Position numbers and translations under genes: made by a program. Below the pieces are notes generated by a model. The model searched no databases. It worked only from the letters and a program-made list of their open reading frames with translations, and had not been told where the DNA came from. This document shows, piece by piece, positions 23,684 to 34,607 of a stretch of 64,000 bases of DNA (position 1 is its first letter; every line of letters begins with the position of its first letter). Origin of the DNA: Odontesthes bonariensis. Its lineage: Eukaryota; Chordata; Actinopteri; Atheriniformes; Atherinopsidae. The stretch is from the NCBI RefSeq assembly GCF_027942865.1, contig NC_134506.1, positions 15,770,436-15,834,435 of the forward strand, read 5' to 3'.

Positions 23684-23691
23684 TGACGTCA
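23684..23691. promoter_or_regulatory. CRE palindrome upstream of ildr1
   Basis: A perfect TGACGTCA, the CREB/ATF consensus, 249 bp upstream of the ildr1 start codon. It lies in a GC-richer patch that also has a run of G at about 23650-23662. The position is compatible with a proximal promoter. The site is seen; function is inferred. Confidence 0.5.
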
Positions 23692-23939
23692 CAGTTACGG
23701 ATGAACTCACCTGTTTCGGGGTGTGGTCAGAGAAGAGCGCAGTCTCAGCCACCGAGATAAGAAAGGCTTCAGTCAAACGCTCAGGATGAAACAATGACCA
23801 GCAGAGTCTAACATTCTCTGCCTTTTGTGCTTCTTCCATCCTTAAATTCATCCTCCTCGTTTAATTTTTTTGGCATCCGATCCTTTTCTTTTTTTATGCG
23901 GAGCGGGAGGACTTTTTGCAGCGTCTAAAGACCGTCGTC

Positions 23940-26900
23940 ATGGAGAGGCTACCTGCCGCGTTCCTCCTGTTGTCGCTTCTAAAAGGTAATTTTCGATTCT
24001 TTGCTTATTGAAAGAATGATGCTTCAGAGCGAGTTGGGTATTTTACCTTTTTAAGACGAATGGATTTATTAATCTGTAGTTCTTTATCTATTTCGACTGT
24101 GTGGAGTATCGGTCACGTGACTGTTTGTTTATAAGAAACACTGTCTGTTTACAGTTCTCACTTCTTTGTTTACAAGAAACAAACAGGTAAAACTTTGTTT
24201 ATGTTGGTTTTCGCCAAAAAAATCTGCTTTTACACAGTTACAATTTGCTGTGATGGCGCACAGAGTTTGTTGGTTACTTTATTGGTGGGCTTCCCTCAGG
24301 CAGATGGTGGTCCTGCAATATGTTTTAATTATAGCTCAGCATTTAATATTTTTCCAGCTTTGTTTAAAGGACTATTGCTACATGGCCCCATTTAGTTGAA
24401 GTCAGCCGGCTCTCTTTACACGCCTGTTCGAATGTTTCTTGGTATTCCCAGTTTCACAGTAAGCCATTTCCTGTCTTTTGTCAGTGTCACCTGTTTTTCT
24501 GGTTCTGCCACTTTGACATCAACCCCTTGTTTGAGAGAAGGGCTGACACACGCATTGTTTCACTCTTCTGCTTCCTGGAGCTGAATGATGAAAATTGCCC
24601 TCTTCTCAAAACTTCCAGCATCAAGAATAAAGTTTTTGGAACAAACACTGTGTGTCACCACCTGGGTGCTGTTTTCCACAGGGTGTCTGGGTATTCAGGT
24701 GATTGTTCCACAGCAGGAGCGCAGCACGGCCCTGTTTGCCTCAGTGATACTTCGCTGTGACTACACCACCTCTTCAAACCTCCAAGATGTTCTCGTCACT
24801 TGGAAATTCAAATCCTTCTGCAAGGACCCTGTGCTGGAGTACTACTCTACAGGTAATACGAGACCCACAGACCTGTTTAAGGTCACAGGGATGCTGGTTT
24901 GATTTGCATTTTAAGCCATTTTTTCCCTGATTTTTATTTTTGACTGTTGGCACAGCTAGCAGAAAAAAAGCATGAATTGCTGAGGAAAAGACATCTTCCG
25001 TGCTTGAGTAAAAAATGTCTTTTTATTCGCCTGGATTATTTTCATTATTGAGAATTAAGAGGGGTCATTATATTGCATATGGATACAGATGAGACACTAA
25101 TACTCAGGAGAAACGCTCCACCGGGATGATGACCTCAACCTCGTCTGGGTCGCCGTTAATTTCTATGCGCAAAACTGAATCATGTTGTTTACCTTCAATT
25201 ATGATCAAAGGAAATTTTACACCAAAATCTTTTTTTTTTTTTATACATTTTCGTGTAGCTTCACTCAGTAACCATGCTAATTTCCCCTTCACATTTCTTG
25301 TTTATTTGACAAAGGAAACACTTACAGTTTAGGGAGCTGCTGAGAAACCTCTGTGTTTTTGCATAGATGAGATCGGTGTTCACTTTGTGAGGGACAGTGT
25401 TAACTTTTTGATGAATGATGATGCATAGTTTGCATGCAAACATTTGCTCTTTGGAATTCTCATAAACTGCAGTTGGTGAGAATGTCTCTGCTCCTGCAGA
25501 TCTTTAATCATCTCAATCAAAACTCTAGACAAAGTATTAATGAGTCAGTCAAGTCCCCTGGTGGCCTTGAATATTTATTCAGAATTTCTGCTCATTCCAA
25601 CTAGCAGTTGTTGAGAAGTATCTGTGTGGACCAAAGTGGTGGACCGGCCGACACTGTTTTGTTCTTCAGGCCCGTCACAGGAAGGATTATTGTCTATAAT
25701 AAACATCACCTCTTTTTTTTTTTTTTTTTACAGCTTACCAGTCTGCTCTACAGCTGGGACAGGACCCAGCTAACGACTGTCCGGACCGTCAGCGGACAGT
25801 TCGCACTGTGGTCCAGAAGAGGGGAAGCAGCGAGGCTATATTGGGAAACGAATACCGGGAGCGCAAGATCTCCGTCCAAAACAGTGAGCTCATGCTACTT
25901 TTAGCCAAAATGAGTTTTTATTATAAGGAGCACAGAGCTCTTTGTCATCCAAGTTACACCTTATTGTTTTGCTTAATCTTATTAATGGAGCTGAAATAAT
26001 CTTTTGATAAACAGATTCGTAGATTGAAGAAGAATTTTCTTTGTTAAATGTATTTTTCTCTTAAAATTCTGGTTGTGGTTTCTGAAGTATCTGGAATATT
26101 GTGATGGCCTTTGACCTGTTATTTAGTTCATTAAATGTTGTTGTTATGTTATGGGTTTCTTTCAGAAGAATTTAAATTGTTGTCACTTTTTATGGACCAA
26201 ACCATTAATAAAGTGAGACAATTATCCAGGGAGTGCTCACTATATTATTCACAGCTTTGCTGTATGATCAGTCGATTAACAGAGCAAATTAAAATCATTT
26301 GATGTGATATCTTCTCATTACAACTGATGTACCTCTGTGTGTGCTTGTGTGCATTGGTACAGAGGCAGACTTGGTGATCAATGAGGTGATGTGGTGGGAC
26401 AATGGAGTGTACTATTGCAATGTTGATGCAGCTGGAGACACCAGCGGAGACTCAGACAAAGAAATCAAGCTCATTGTCTACCGTAAGAAGCAGAAAGAAA
26501 ATTTCATTAAATGTTCAGTCACAGCTTCTTCTGTTGATGTTATTGAATCTAAATGTGAGCAGCGTTGTCTGATCCCATAAACAGAATCAAGGGGTGTATC
26601 CTTAAAATCAGAACTAGTGCAATTTTGTAAGGAAGACGTCTACTTCTTAGAGCACAGCACATTGAGCCCCTATCTTTCTCTCTCCTTTCTCAGACTGGTT
26701 AACCGTGTTACTCATCGTCATCGGTGCCCTCCTCCTCATCATCCTCTTCGGTGTCTGCTGCTGCCAGTGCTGCCCTCAGAAGTGCTGCTGCTATGTTCGC
26801 TGTCCCTGCTGCCCGCAGCAATGCTGCTGCCCTGAAAAAGGTAGAAGTCGCTGAATGACGCATATTGTGCTTGCATATGCTTTAAGGCTTCACCAACTAA

Positions 26901-29158
26901 ATGGGCTGCATAAAGGCACCACATTCAGAGTCATTGGGAAGGTTGGAAAAAATCAAATAAAACAATTTGAGGAATTAATTTACATTTTGAGGTTTATCAA
27001 ACAAAGAGCCTGCATACTCTGTGTTAACCCTGAATATTGAAGGATGTATTTCTCTCATCTTTCAGCTGTCATGCAGCATCGCATGATGAAGGAGGCTCAG
27101 AGGGCCATGGCTCCCTGGTTAGGTGGACAACCAGTTTATGCACCGATGAGCCATGCCTCCACCCAGATGAACCCGCTGCTCTACTCGGGTACATAAACAC
27201 ACACGAACCCACAAATGCCGCAGAGCAAACCTGTGTTTGACTTTGGTACCTTCAGGTGTTCTGATATCCATCCACTGAGTGTCTCTGACTTTTTATGACC
27301 TAACTTTACTCTGCTTTGGCTTTTCAGGTTCTGCCTCAGGGAAGAGTATGCCCCTGAAGCCAATGCCCCTACCAGCCCCTCAGTCTACAGCTTACAGCAT
27401 GCCTGCTCACAGTGTCCAGGGCGCTCACAGCCCTGCAAATAACAATCAGATGCTGGACTACCTGGAGAGACAGATGCGGGGAATGGATATGACAAGTCCT
27501 CTGCTACAGGTGTGTTCTCATGTCTTATTGTGTAAACACAGGAGTGCCAGATTTTTTTAAAAAAAATGTTTACTTGTAAACCCTTTCTGCTGTTGTTGAT
27601 TTTATTGTGTCATCTCAACACGAGGAGGCCTCCACTGAGGTGTTTACAGTGGTGTCACTTTTATGGCAGCTAAATTTGTTCTCAGGGTGATATTTTATAT
27701 TTTTGGCAGCAACAAGGACACAATGGGCAGTCTCAGCAATCCCACTGCAATTTTTCTAGGAATTGCACATTATAGTTTGCCATATAATCTTCTTTTCAGA
27801 GGACTCGCACAGATTATTCTACTCCACCACCATTTTGCAAACTCCCACACAAATGATTCGAAGGTTGGAAGACACTGAATGAATATACTACGTATCTTGT
27901 AGATTTACTTTTTAAAATGTAAGTCAGCTTGTGGAGATGCTTTGAATTGAAGTTACAGGCAGCTAAATGTGAAGGGAGACGATTATGTTTCTATCTTAAA
28001 ATGTATTTGAATCTTTTTTGTACTTTTTATAAAAAAATAATAATAATTTATTGAGTAGTTCAGGGGATAGAGTGGAGAGAAGATTGATTCCCATCTTCCT
28101 TGTTCACATGTCTAAATATCCTTAAGAAAGATTCCAAGCTTCCACATTGCCCTCCTTAAATTCCTAATTTGTAAATTGCTTTGGATGGAAGTTTCTCCCA
28201 CTTGCAGTTAGGATTTTGGGCACTGCTCGTATCTTTGAATGTGGTTACATGTCCCCATAGTGGTTTTGAGTTGTATTTGATTTATTTTGTCTTTTGGCCT
28301 CTTCTTCCCATCAATCCCAGCAACCTCCACCCTCCCACATGCACCACATGCAACCTCCACCCTCCCACATGCACCACATGCAACCTCCACCCTCCAACAT
28401 GCACCACATGCAACCTCCTCCCCAGCACATGCCCATTACTGTCCCATTTTCCCCCGGCCCTCCCAGCATGATTTCAGCGCTTGATGATGGTCCGACAGAG
28501 CGTCGTGTCATTACACTTCCTCCAATAAGGGAGCAGCCGCCAGGAAGAATTCCACCCCCCGCACCTAAAAGTCGCCCACCAAGCTCCAGCGAGAGCAGCC
28601 GCAGTGGTTACGGTCGCGGTAGTGAGCGAGGAGCACCAGGGAGGCGTTACCCCTCACCAGCCAGATCTAGAGGTATTCCCCGGAGCTACAGCGAGGAATC
28701 ACTGGACGGGAGAAGTCATGGCAGGTCACGAGCAGGCATGGACCGCCCTCGCTCCCGTTCCAGGGATGACTTGTTTGACAGCAGGTCCAGAGGAAACTAC
28801 TCCCCTCCAGCATCAAGACGCTCCCGAGGAGGATCCTGGAGCTCAGACGATGAGGTCAGCAGCAGGAGAGGAGGAGCATCAGGAGGAGGGAGGAGAGCAG
28901 GTGGAGGCTGGGCCGACAAACCTCCCAGCTACTCGGAGTACGAGCCTGGGCAGAAACCAGGAGTACGGAGGAATGAACACTACTCTGTAAGACAATCACT
29001 GCTTTAGAAGATTCAAATGCATACGAGCACATCTTAACATACAGATTCTGAAAAACATAGTCCTTGTCACAATGCTAACTACTCTTGAAGTGAATCTAAA
29101 GTTGGTGTGTCTCTCTCAGGACAAGAGTTCTCGCAGTGGCACCAGCGTCGTCATCTGA
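23940..29158 (+). CDS. ildr1: Immunoglobulin-like domain-containing receptor 1 (angulin-2)
   Basis: Nine exons: 23940-23985, 24682-24852, 25734-25883, 26363-26482, 26694-26840, 27066-27188, 27328-27509, 28321-28986 and 29120-29158. Phases agree throughout, giving 547 codons, against about 546 in human ILDR1. Residues 1-19 are a signal peptide. The V-type Ig domain has disulfide cysteines at C41 (ILRCDY) and C141 in DNGVYYC, with the family hallmark [12 protein letters not shown]. The transmembrane helix lies at about 164-184, followed by the angulin Cys cluster ([19 protein letters not shown]). The tail is Pro-rich then Arg/Ser-rich, with [11 protein letters not shown] near the end and the ILDR1-type terminus [12 protein letters not shown], a hydrophobic, PDZ-ligand-like C-terminus. 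ILDR1 organises tricellular junctions through tricellulin and is needed for hearing in mammals. Exon 8 starts with a 30-bp tandem repeat. tmem39a downstream fits human 3q13.3 synteny. Confidence 0.93.
28321..28425 (+). repeat. 30-bp coding tandem repeat in ildr1 exon 8
   Basis: Three nearly perfect copies of a 30-bp unit starting CAACCTCCACCCTCCCACAT, plus a degenerate fourth, encoding [10 protein letters not shown] repeats. The length is a multiple of three, so copy-number change keeps the frame. Confidence 0.9.
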
Positions 29159-30540
29159 GCCCTCCAGCTGTGAAACGCCCTGTGATCTCTGTTTCTGAGG
29201 ACATGCACAACTCACTAGCCCTTTTTCCTGGCTACTGGTAAACTTTTAAAGGTCACCATTTGATCTTTTAAAAGGAATAATGCACAAATTCTTTATTACA
29301 TTTTTGACGAGTGAAAAGCACTGAAAAGGAATACAAAAAAAATAACTGTTTGATTGAAAGTCGGAGAAATTTGAGATGATAGATTTTAAAAGGAATCCTT
29401 TAAGGACGCTTGTACATTTTTTTTTTTTTTTTTCTACACAGTTTGAGGAGAGCCATGCAAGTTTGAACTGTGACAGCTGAGTAGATACTGGATCATAGTG
29501 CCCTCTGCTGGCTTGTTAGTATAATTAAAGTGTTCTGAAGGGATCGGGACTATAAAGCCTGTTCTTCAATTATCATTTTGTTTTACTTAAAGTACAATGT
29601 TTATTGGGTTGCAACACAGTTAATTCTTCATGTGTGCTAAAGCCATAAGACAGTAAACATGTCATGAAGAAGAAATTGCTCTCAGGGCCAGTTAACAAGC
29701 CACACCTGTTACATGAACAATTTAAACCTCATAAATATGAAAACACGCATGTTAAAGCTTTTATGCATCACTTTTGTAAATAAGTTATCTTTCACATCTC
29801 CTGGATGTCTTGAAGGGACAGCAGCAGATTTGTTAAATACTCATGGAAGCTGTTCAGCCAGTACTTTGTGCGTAGAGTGAATCACATTTTTGCACTTAGT
29901 GCTCATCAGCAGATGTAAACTCCATGTGTAAGTCAGTCTTTTGAATGGTGGCGATGTAGGAATTAAAGAAATGTACAGAATTTTTACTGACCCGGAGACT
30001 AATTTTACCTATTTAGTTGTTGGAACAACATGAAAATGTACATTTTTATTTGATCTTTCTCTTGTTTTAACACTGTACAGTCAGCATGTGTTCATTAAAT
30101 ATATTGATAATAAACCTTGTTCCCTTTTGGGTATAAATGTTTGTTCTCATTCCTTTCCAACTATGACTTAAAATAGTGGATATGAAGTTGTCCAGGTATG
30201 GTAATATATCAACTATGATTTACAATAAACCTTGGTGGGACAATAGAAACAAAAGCTAGATATCGACTTTTGTTTGCTATTTAGCTTTTGGGGGGACAAG
30301 TTTTGCTTCTTTCCTTTTTATTTTAATCATTTTAATTCAATATTAAGCTTTTGTCATATGCAGCTCTGTCTTGTAAGACTATCTTGTATGCTAAAATATT
30401 GCAAATGCCATATTGATTTTCAGACTCATGATTTTCGGAAACATGAATGCAGCCATCGGACCTTTCTCTGGGTTTTGTAAATGTTACAACTTTGCCCCGT
30501 TAAATTTATAGATGTCTGTGTAGTTTTTTATTTAAAAGGT
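29159..30540 (+). other. ildr1 3' UTR and flank
   Basis: AT-rich and noncoding by eye. It contains a T-run at about 29419-29433 and the polyadenylation signals noted separately. Confidence 0.5.
30109..30114 (+). promoter_or_regulatory. Probable ildr1 polyadenylation signal
   Basis: AATAAA about 950 bp after the ildr1 stop. A second AATAAA lies near 30224. No other gene intervenes, so one of these probably ends the ildr1 3' UTR. Confidence 0.5.
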
Positions 30541-30574
30541 AAGACGTTAAAAGCTTGACATGTTAAATGTTGGG

Positions 30575-30800
30575 CTACAGTTGTTCCACGATGGTGGAAT
30601 GACCTACCAAGTGCTACAAGGACAGGGGCGTCCCTGTTTATCTTCAAGAAATTGTAGAAGACCCAGCTCTTCAGAGAGCATCTCCTACCCCTACTACTGC
30701 ACTTTCTCTTTCTGATTTCCCTATATTCCTGCACTAGCTGTAATGTTATATCTTCATTTGTAAGTCGCCTTGGATAAAATTGTCTGCCAAACGCATAAAC
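30575..30800 (+). mobile_element. L2-type LINE 3' end fragment
   Basis: In one frame the sequence from about 30583 reads VPRWWNDLPSATRTGASLF, then KK, a stop, and KTQLFREH. This is the usual C-terminus of fish L2-type reverse transcriptases. A tail resembling the common GTCGC(T)TTGGATAAAA...CTGC(T/C)AAA 3' end follows. It is truncated, with stops. Confidence 0.55.
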
Positions 30801-30877
30801 GTGAGCATAAACATACAGTACATGGGTGAAAACTAGAGAGTAACCATAGAGTGCCATAAAGCTGTGGTTCCTAACAC

Positions 30878-30960
30878 AGGGATGTCCAAAGTCGGTCCTC
30901 GAGGGCCGCTGTCCTGCAGGTTTTAGATGTTTCCCTGCTTCAACACACCTGATTCATATG
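30878..30960. repeat. Dispersed teleost repeat fragment
   Basis: GGGATGTCCAAAGTCGGTCC, CGAGGGCCGCTGTCCTGCAG and CAACACACCTGATTCA follow the order of a very common fish interspersed repeat end, probably of hAT type. The family is not certain. Confidence 0.45.
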
Positions 30961-30983
30961 AAATGGATCTCTTCAAAAAATTG

Positions 30984-31108
30984 TTAAAGCAATACTATGT
31001 AACATTCTACCTGAAAATAACAGCTTGAAAAAAATTGTGCGGCTAGAATGAGTTTTAGGGAGGAGCTCCATAATGGGCTTTTTGAGAAGTTACATTGTAT
31101 TGCTTTAA
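30984..31108. mobile_element. 117-bp TTAA-type MITE
   Basis: The element at 30988-31104 begins AGCAATACTATGTAAC and ends GTTACATTGTATTGCT. It is flanked by TTAA at 30984-30987 and 31105-31108. A TTAA duplication is typical of piggyBac and Kolobok elements. No coding capacity. Confidence 0.75.
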
Positions 31109-31118
31109 AGCAATACCT

Positions 31119-31176
31119 CTTTTTGAGAAGTTACATTGTATTGCTTTAAAGCAATACAATGTAACTTCTCAAAAAG
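31119..31176. repeat. 58-bp perfect palindrome from head-to-head MITE copies
   Basis: CTTTTTGAGAAGTTACATTG... at 31119-31147 is followed without spacer by its exact reverse complement at 31148-31176, centred on TTTAAA. The right arm continues as CCCATTATGGAGCTCC, complementary to GGAGCTCCATAATGGG at 31062-31077. Two MITE copies therefore face each other across a shared TTAA. Confidence 0.85.
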
Positions 31177-31218
31177 CCCATTATGGAGCTCCCCCTACAG
31201 GCTTGGAGGTAATGTACG

Positions 31219-31685
31219 TGTAATGTAAGGTAATGTAAGTGCTGTTGAATTTATGTTAAAAATAATATTTCACGATTTCATCTTGTTGAATAATTTAGAT
31301 TGTGTTATTTAAGTAAATTTATATGTGTGTAATAAAATGGTTTAATTTCATGACGTATTTAATTTTGTTTATCGGTGCAGTGGTGTTTTGGCCCGGAACC
31401 AATGTTTATTACCTGTGTGTTGCCGCGGCAGATTTAATTTGAAACTTACTGTTAAGCGTAGCTGAAGACATCAAGAACCTCTCTCACAGCAAGCGGCTAA
31501 TGAGGTATTTTTTGTGTGTAAATGAAGCATTTTGTTTATGTTTATAATTTGTGACATTGTTTCTTTGTTGCGAACCATATATGTATGTTTGTACCGGCAG
31601 TTCTCACGGCGTGAATTGGAGAATAAATGTGATATAAATGCCAGTAAGAACCACGATCCGTGTTTGCGTTGTGACGAGAGCTACA
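31219..31685 (+). repeat. 5' LTR of BEL/Pao element II
   Basis: 467 bp. Relative to the 3' LTR it has about 15 extra bases at the start (TGTAATGTAAGGTAA) and an 11-bp duplication (TGATATAAATG) near 31630. Otherwise there are three substitutions. It ends GAGAGCTACA. Confidence 0.9.
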
Positions 31686-31980
31686 GTCAGGGCTGGACTG
31701 ACAGTCGGGCTCACCGGGCATTTTCCCGGTGGGCCGACGCCCCTACCCAGGCTCCGCCCTCGCAGTGACGCAACACCTTCGGCTCTGCTCGAAGAATCTC
31801 GAAGAGATTTGAAAGTCTATGTTAATCAGGCTACGACGCCCCACGATTTCATGTTGACGGGGCTAGTCCAATGAAATCTCTCAGCACCTCTTTGGCCCGC
31901 CCCTCCCCTCACCGTTGACACAGGTCATCAATCCTACCATTTGAGCTGAACGGACTAGGAGAGAACAGTCAAAACCGAAA

Positions 31981-32200
31981 TGGATAAACAAACAGAAACG
32001 AAAGGGTGGTGCACAGAAGCTGCGAGATAAAAGGCTAAAAAGCCTACAAGCAGCAAAATGTGCGAAGCTTACTGACATGTTTGCAAGTGCTTCTACCACG
32101 ACCACAGCACCGGGTGCAGGGCCATCAAGTGCAGGGGCCAGGGCCGTCAACATCAGCAGCAGCCCCCTGTGCATGAGTGTCTCCGTAGAACAGTGTAGGC
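31981..32200 (+). pseudogene. hAT transposase N-terminal remnant
   Basis: From the ATG at 31981 the start of a basic N-terminal segment can be read, continuing after a frame change near 32007 as KLTDMFASASTTTTAPG. This resembles the N-termini of hAT transposases with TTF/ZMYM-type fingers. It runs into a GGA repeat at about 32221. Confidence 0.5.
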
Positions 32201-32219
32201 CAAACAGAGGAAGAAGCTA

Positions 32220-32260
32220 TGGAGGAGGAGGAGGAGGAGGAGGAGGAGGAGGAGAAGGAG

Positions 32261-32292
<32 letters not shown>

Positions 32293-32336
32293 GGCAGGCA
32301 GACTGATTGATTGATTGATTAATTGATTGATTGATT
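32220..32336. repeat. Compound microsatellite (GGA)n-(CAGA)n-(TTGA)n
   Basis: Three adjacent simple repeats inside the hAT element: GGA triplets to about 32260, CAGA/CAGG tetramers to about 32302, and TTGA tetramers to about 32336. Confidence 0.9.
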
Positions 32337-32628
32337 GAGGAGGTCAGAATAGCCGGCCCGGTAAGAAGTAGGCTAATGTTAGGCGAAATGTTAGCAGAAT
32401 GACGACATGTTTTTATAATGGGAGGACTGAGGGCTCCCCGTGTGCGTGGAGACTTAAATGAGGTATTTATAGATAAACGACTGGTAGGCTACATCTTCAC
32501 TACATCAGTATGAGGGGAATTGATCATGCTGAAATTGTTTATTTTATCCAGTCAGGCTGGAACACGAATAAAAAACCTAGCCTGTTTTTTTGCACAACCT
32601 TGTTGGTTAGGAGGTGGTCACCGACTGT

Positions 32629-32629
<1 letters not shown>

Positions 32630-32690
<61 letters not shown>
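32630..32690. repeat. (TG)n microsatellite
   Basis: About 30 uninterrupted TG units inside the hAT element. Open frames reading Cys-Val repeats across it are artefacts. Confidence 0.95.
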
Positions 32691-32692
<2 letters not shown>

Positions 32693-33152
32693 TCGTGTGT
32701 CTGCGCGTGCGCGTTTCTGTCACAGAGATCATTCAGTCTTTATTTTCAACCAATGCTATGAGTAGATTTACTTTATTTGAAGGTGTAAAACTGGCATGTG
32801 CCTGTCATTAGCATTACAGTACTTAAACCATCATTATTGTAGGAAAGGCTATAACGTATCTAGTGCCATTCCATTTTGTGGGCTTATGTAAAGTTGACTG
32901 GTGTGCAGATATTGCAAATACCCATTGACATCAGTCATAGATATCAAGTGTGTCATTAATGTTCATGACACTCTCATGTAGACACCAAAGTGTTCAGTGT
33001 TATTTTAGCTTGTTATAACTATATTGTTTGCAGGTGTTACAGGTTACAGTTGCCCATGTAATATTAGTGAAACATTGCTTTGCTGAAATGGATTGGTAGG
33101 TAACCGGAGAAATACGAAATTAATATTCCTGCCTCTGTCATTTTCACCCCCC

Positions 33153-33313
33153 ACTACATCAAACACAGACTGAGGAGTTGCCTTTCTGCCAGCAAACTGG
33201 AAGCCTTTATGTTGATGGCCACCGAGAAAGATGTTCTTGTGTCCCTTGATGCTGACACAGTGATTGACAGAGTGGCAGAGAAGAGCGATTTAATGAAAAA
33301 ACTGCTTTTGTAA
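33153..33313 (+). pseudogene. hAT transposase C-terminal dimerisation remnant
   Basis: One frame reads YIKHRLRSCLSASKLEAFM, then TEKDVLVSLDADTVID and SDLMKKLLL before a stop at 33311-33313. This matches the C-terminal end of hAT transposases (the hATC dimerisation region). It is preceded by noncoding DNA, so only the last part of the gene survives. Confidence 0.65.
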
Positions 33314-34302
33314 GGTGAGGAGATTTATTTAAATGAATACATTTGTGTTAGGATTTAATTGCATTTTTCACAGAAAGTGATGATTTTACTTGTGTGATCG
33401 TATAAATATTCATGGTGGGCCGCCATGGCCAAAAAATGCCCGGGCCATTTTTTGGTCCAAGTCCAGCCCTGGCTACAGTGAGAACTCACCTGCTCAACAC
33501 AGGTAGGAGAGATGAAAGAAACACCGTAACACCCCGACGAGCATCCAGCGCATCAGAGAGGCGACACCCATAAACATTGTCGGCGTAGCAACAAGAAGTA
33601 ACGGAGATTAGACTGTGTCGAAAGTGCAACTTTACAAGGTAAAGCCAGCAAGTGCTCTGCCAATCTTCAAGCTAAAGTGGTGTGAGAAGTGGCTCAACGT
33701 TAAAGCTGCAATCAAGGACTCAGGTCTGTCAACTTACAAACTACTCGCATGTTTGGGATGAATCTGATGTGAAAATGTTTATTAGTGATGATTGTCAAAA
33801 GGGTTAAAGGTAGAAAGTTATATCATTCAAGTTAAGATTAAGAATTGTGTATTTTGAGTTGTATCACAAGATTTAAAGGGACATTACAAGTTTAAACTAA
33901 AAGTTTGAAAATCTATGCTTATGGAAGATAATCAAGTTTAAAGGGATCTGCTTCTGTGAAACTTTATATTACCTGATGCATTAGTGGCATAATAAATTTT
34001 TTTGATATATTCCCTCTGAGGTTTATATTTAGACATTTGTGTTTGAATATATTTCCAAATATTTTCACTTTTTCTATTTGAAGCAAGCTATAAGTTTGAT
34101 AACTTGCTAATGCTAAAACAGTTATTTGATACCATTTGCATTTAGAAATTAAGTCAAGCAGACTCATGGTGTGCATACAGTGATTAAGAATCTTTGGAGC
34201 TATTAACATTTAAGCTTACCATACCTTGCATTAACACATAGTCCCATAGAAATCCAAGTCAATACATCATACACATCACACAGTCATTCAAGCTATCTCA
34301 AA

Positions 34303-34607
34303 ATGTCTGACACAAGAACAGAGTCCTGCTATAAAAATACAAGATCACCTGCTGAACCTGAAGCCACAACAAGTGAATCAGCAGAAGTAGAAGGGCCACG
34401 AAGAAGTGAAAGAGTTCGAACCCTGACAGAAAAGGGAAGAGAGCTTGAAGAAGAAAGGCTAAAGACCTTACAACGTCGATTTAAAATCACCTATGAGAAG
34501 TGGAGGTATCATGCAAGAGTAGGCAAGGAAATATTGTCTGACACAGCTTCAGAAGATGACGTAAAGGAGCTCATTGAAGGTATTGAAGCTACATGTTCTG
34601 AAGTTAA
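34303..34607 (+). pseudogene. BEL/Pao element II gag, first segment
   Basis: ATG at 34303. A charged, Glu/Arg-rich segment (RRSERVRTLTEKGRELEEER) is typical of the N-terminal part of BEL/Pao gag. It is interrupted at about 34607 by the PIF-like element. The frame resumes just after the element at 35286 for about 30 codons and then shifts. Confidence 0.75.

Larger units (their letters stand above)
31680..33480 (+). mobile_element. Internally deleted hAT transposon with 8-bp target duplication
   Basis: The element at 31688-33472 has inverted termini CAGGGCTGGACT / AGTCCAGCCCTG and an 8-bp duplication GCTACAGT (31680-31687 and 33473-33480), the hAT signature. The duplication spans the junction between the 5' LTR of element II and its internal region. 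The two ends of a transposase gene survive (see 31981-32200 and 33153-33313). The middle is replaced by simple repeats and unrecognised sequence, so it is non-autonomous. Confidence 0.9.

Noticed and set aside
28208-28511. Cys/Gly repeat ORFs on the minus strand
   Set aside because: Shadow of the 30-bp coding repeat of ildr1 exon 8.
32077-32310. Gly-rich ORF
   Set aside because: The Gly run comes from a GGA microsatellite inside a deleted hAT; only the short N-terminal remnant upstream is meaningful.
32510-32811. Three Cys-Val repeat ORFs
   Set aside because: Translations of a (TG)n microsatellite.
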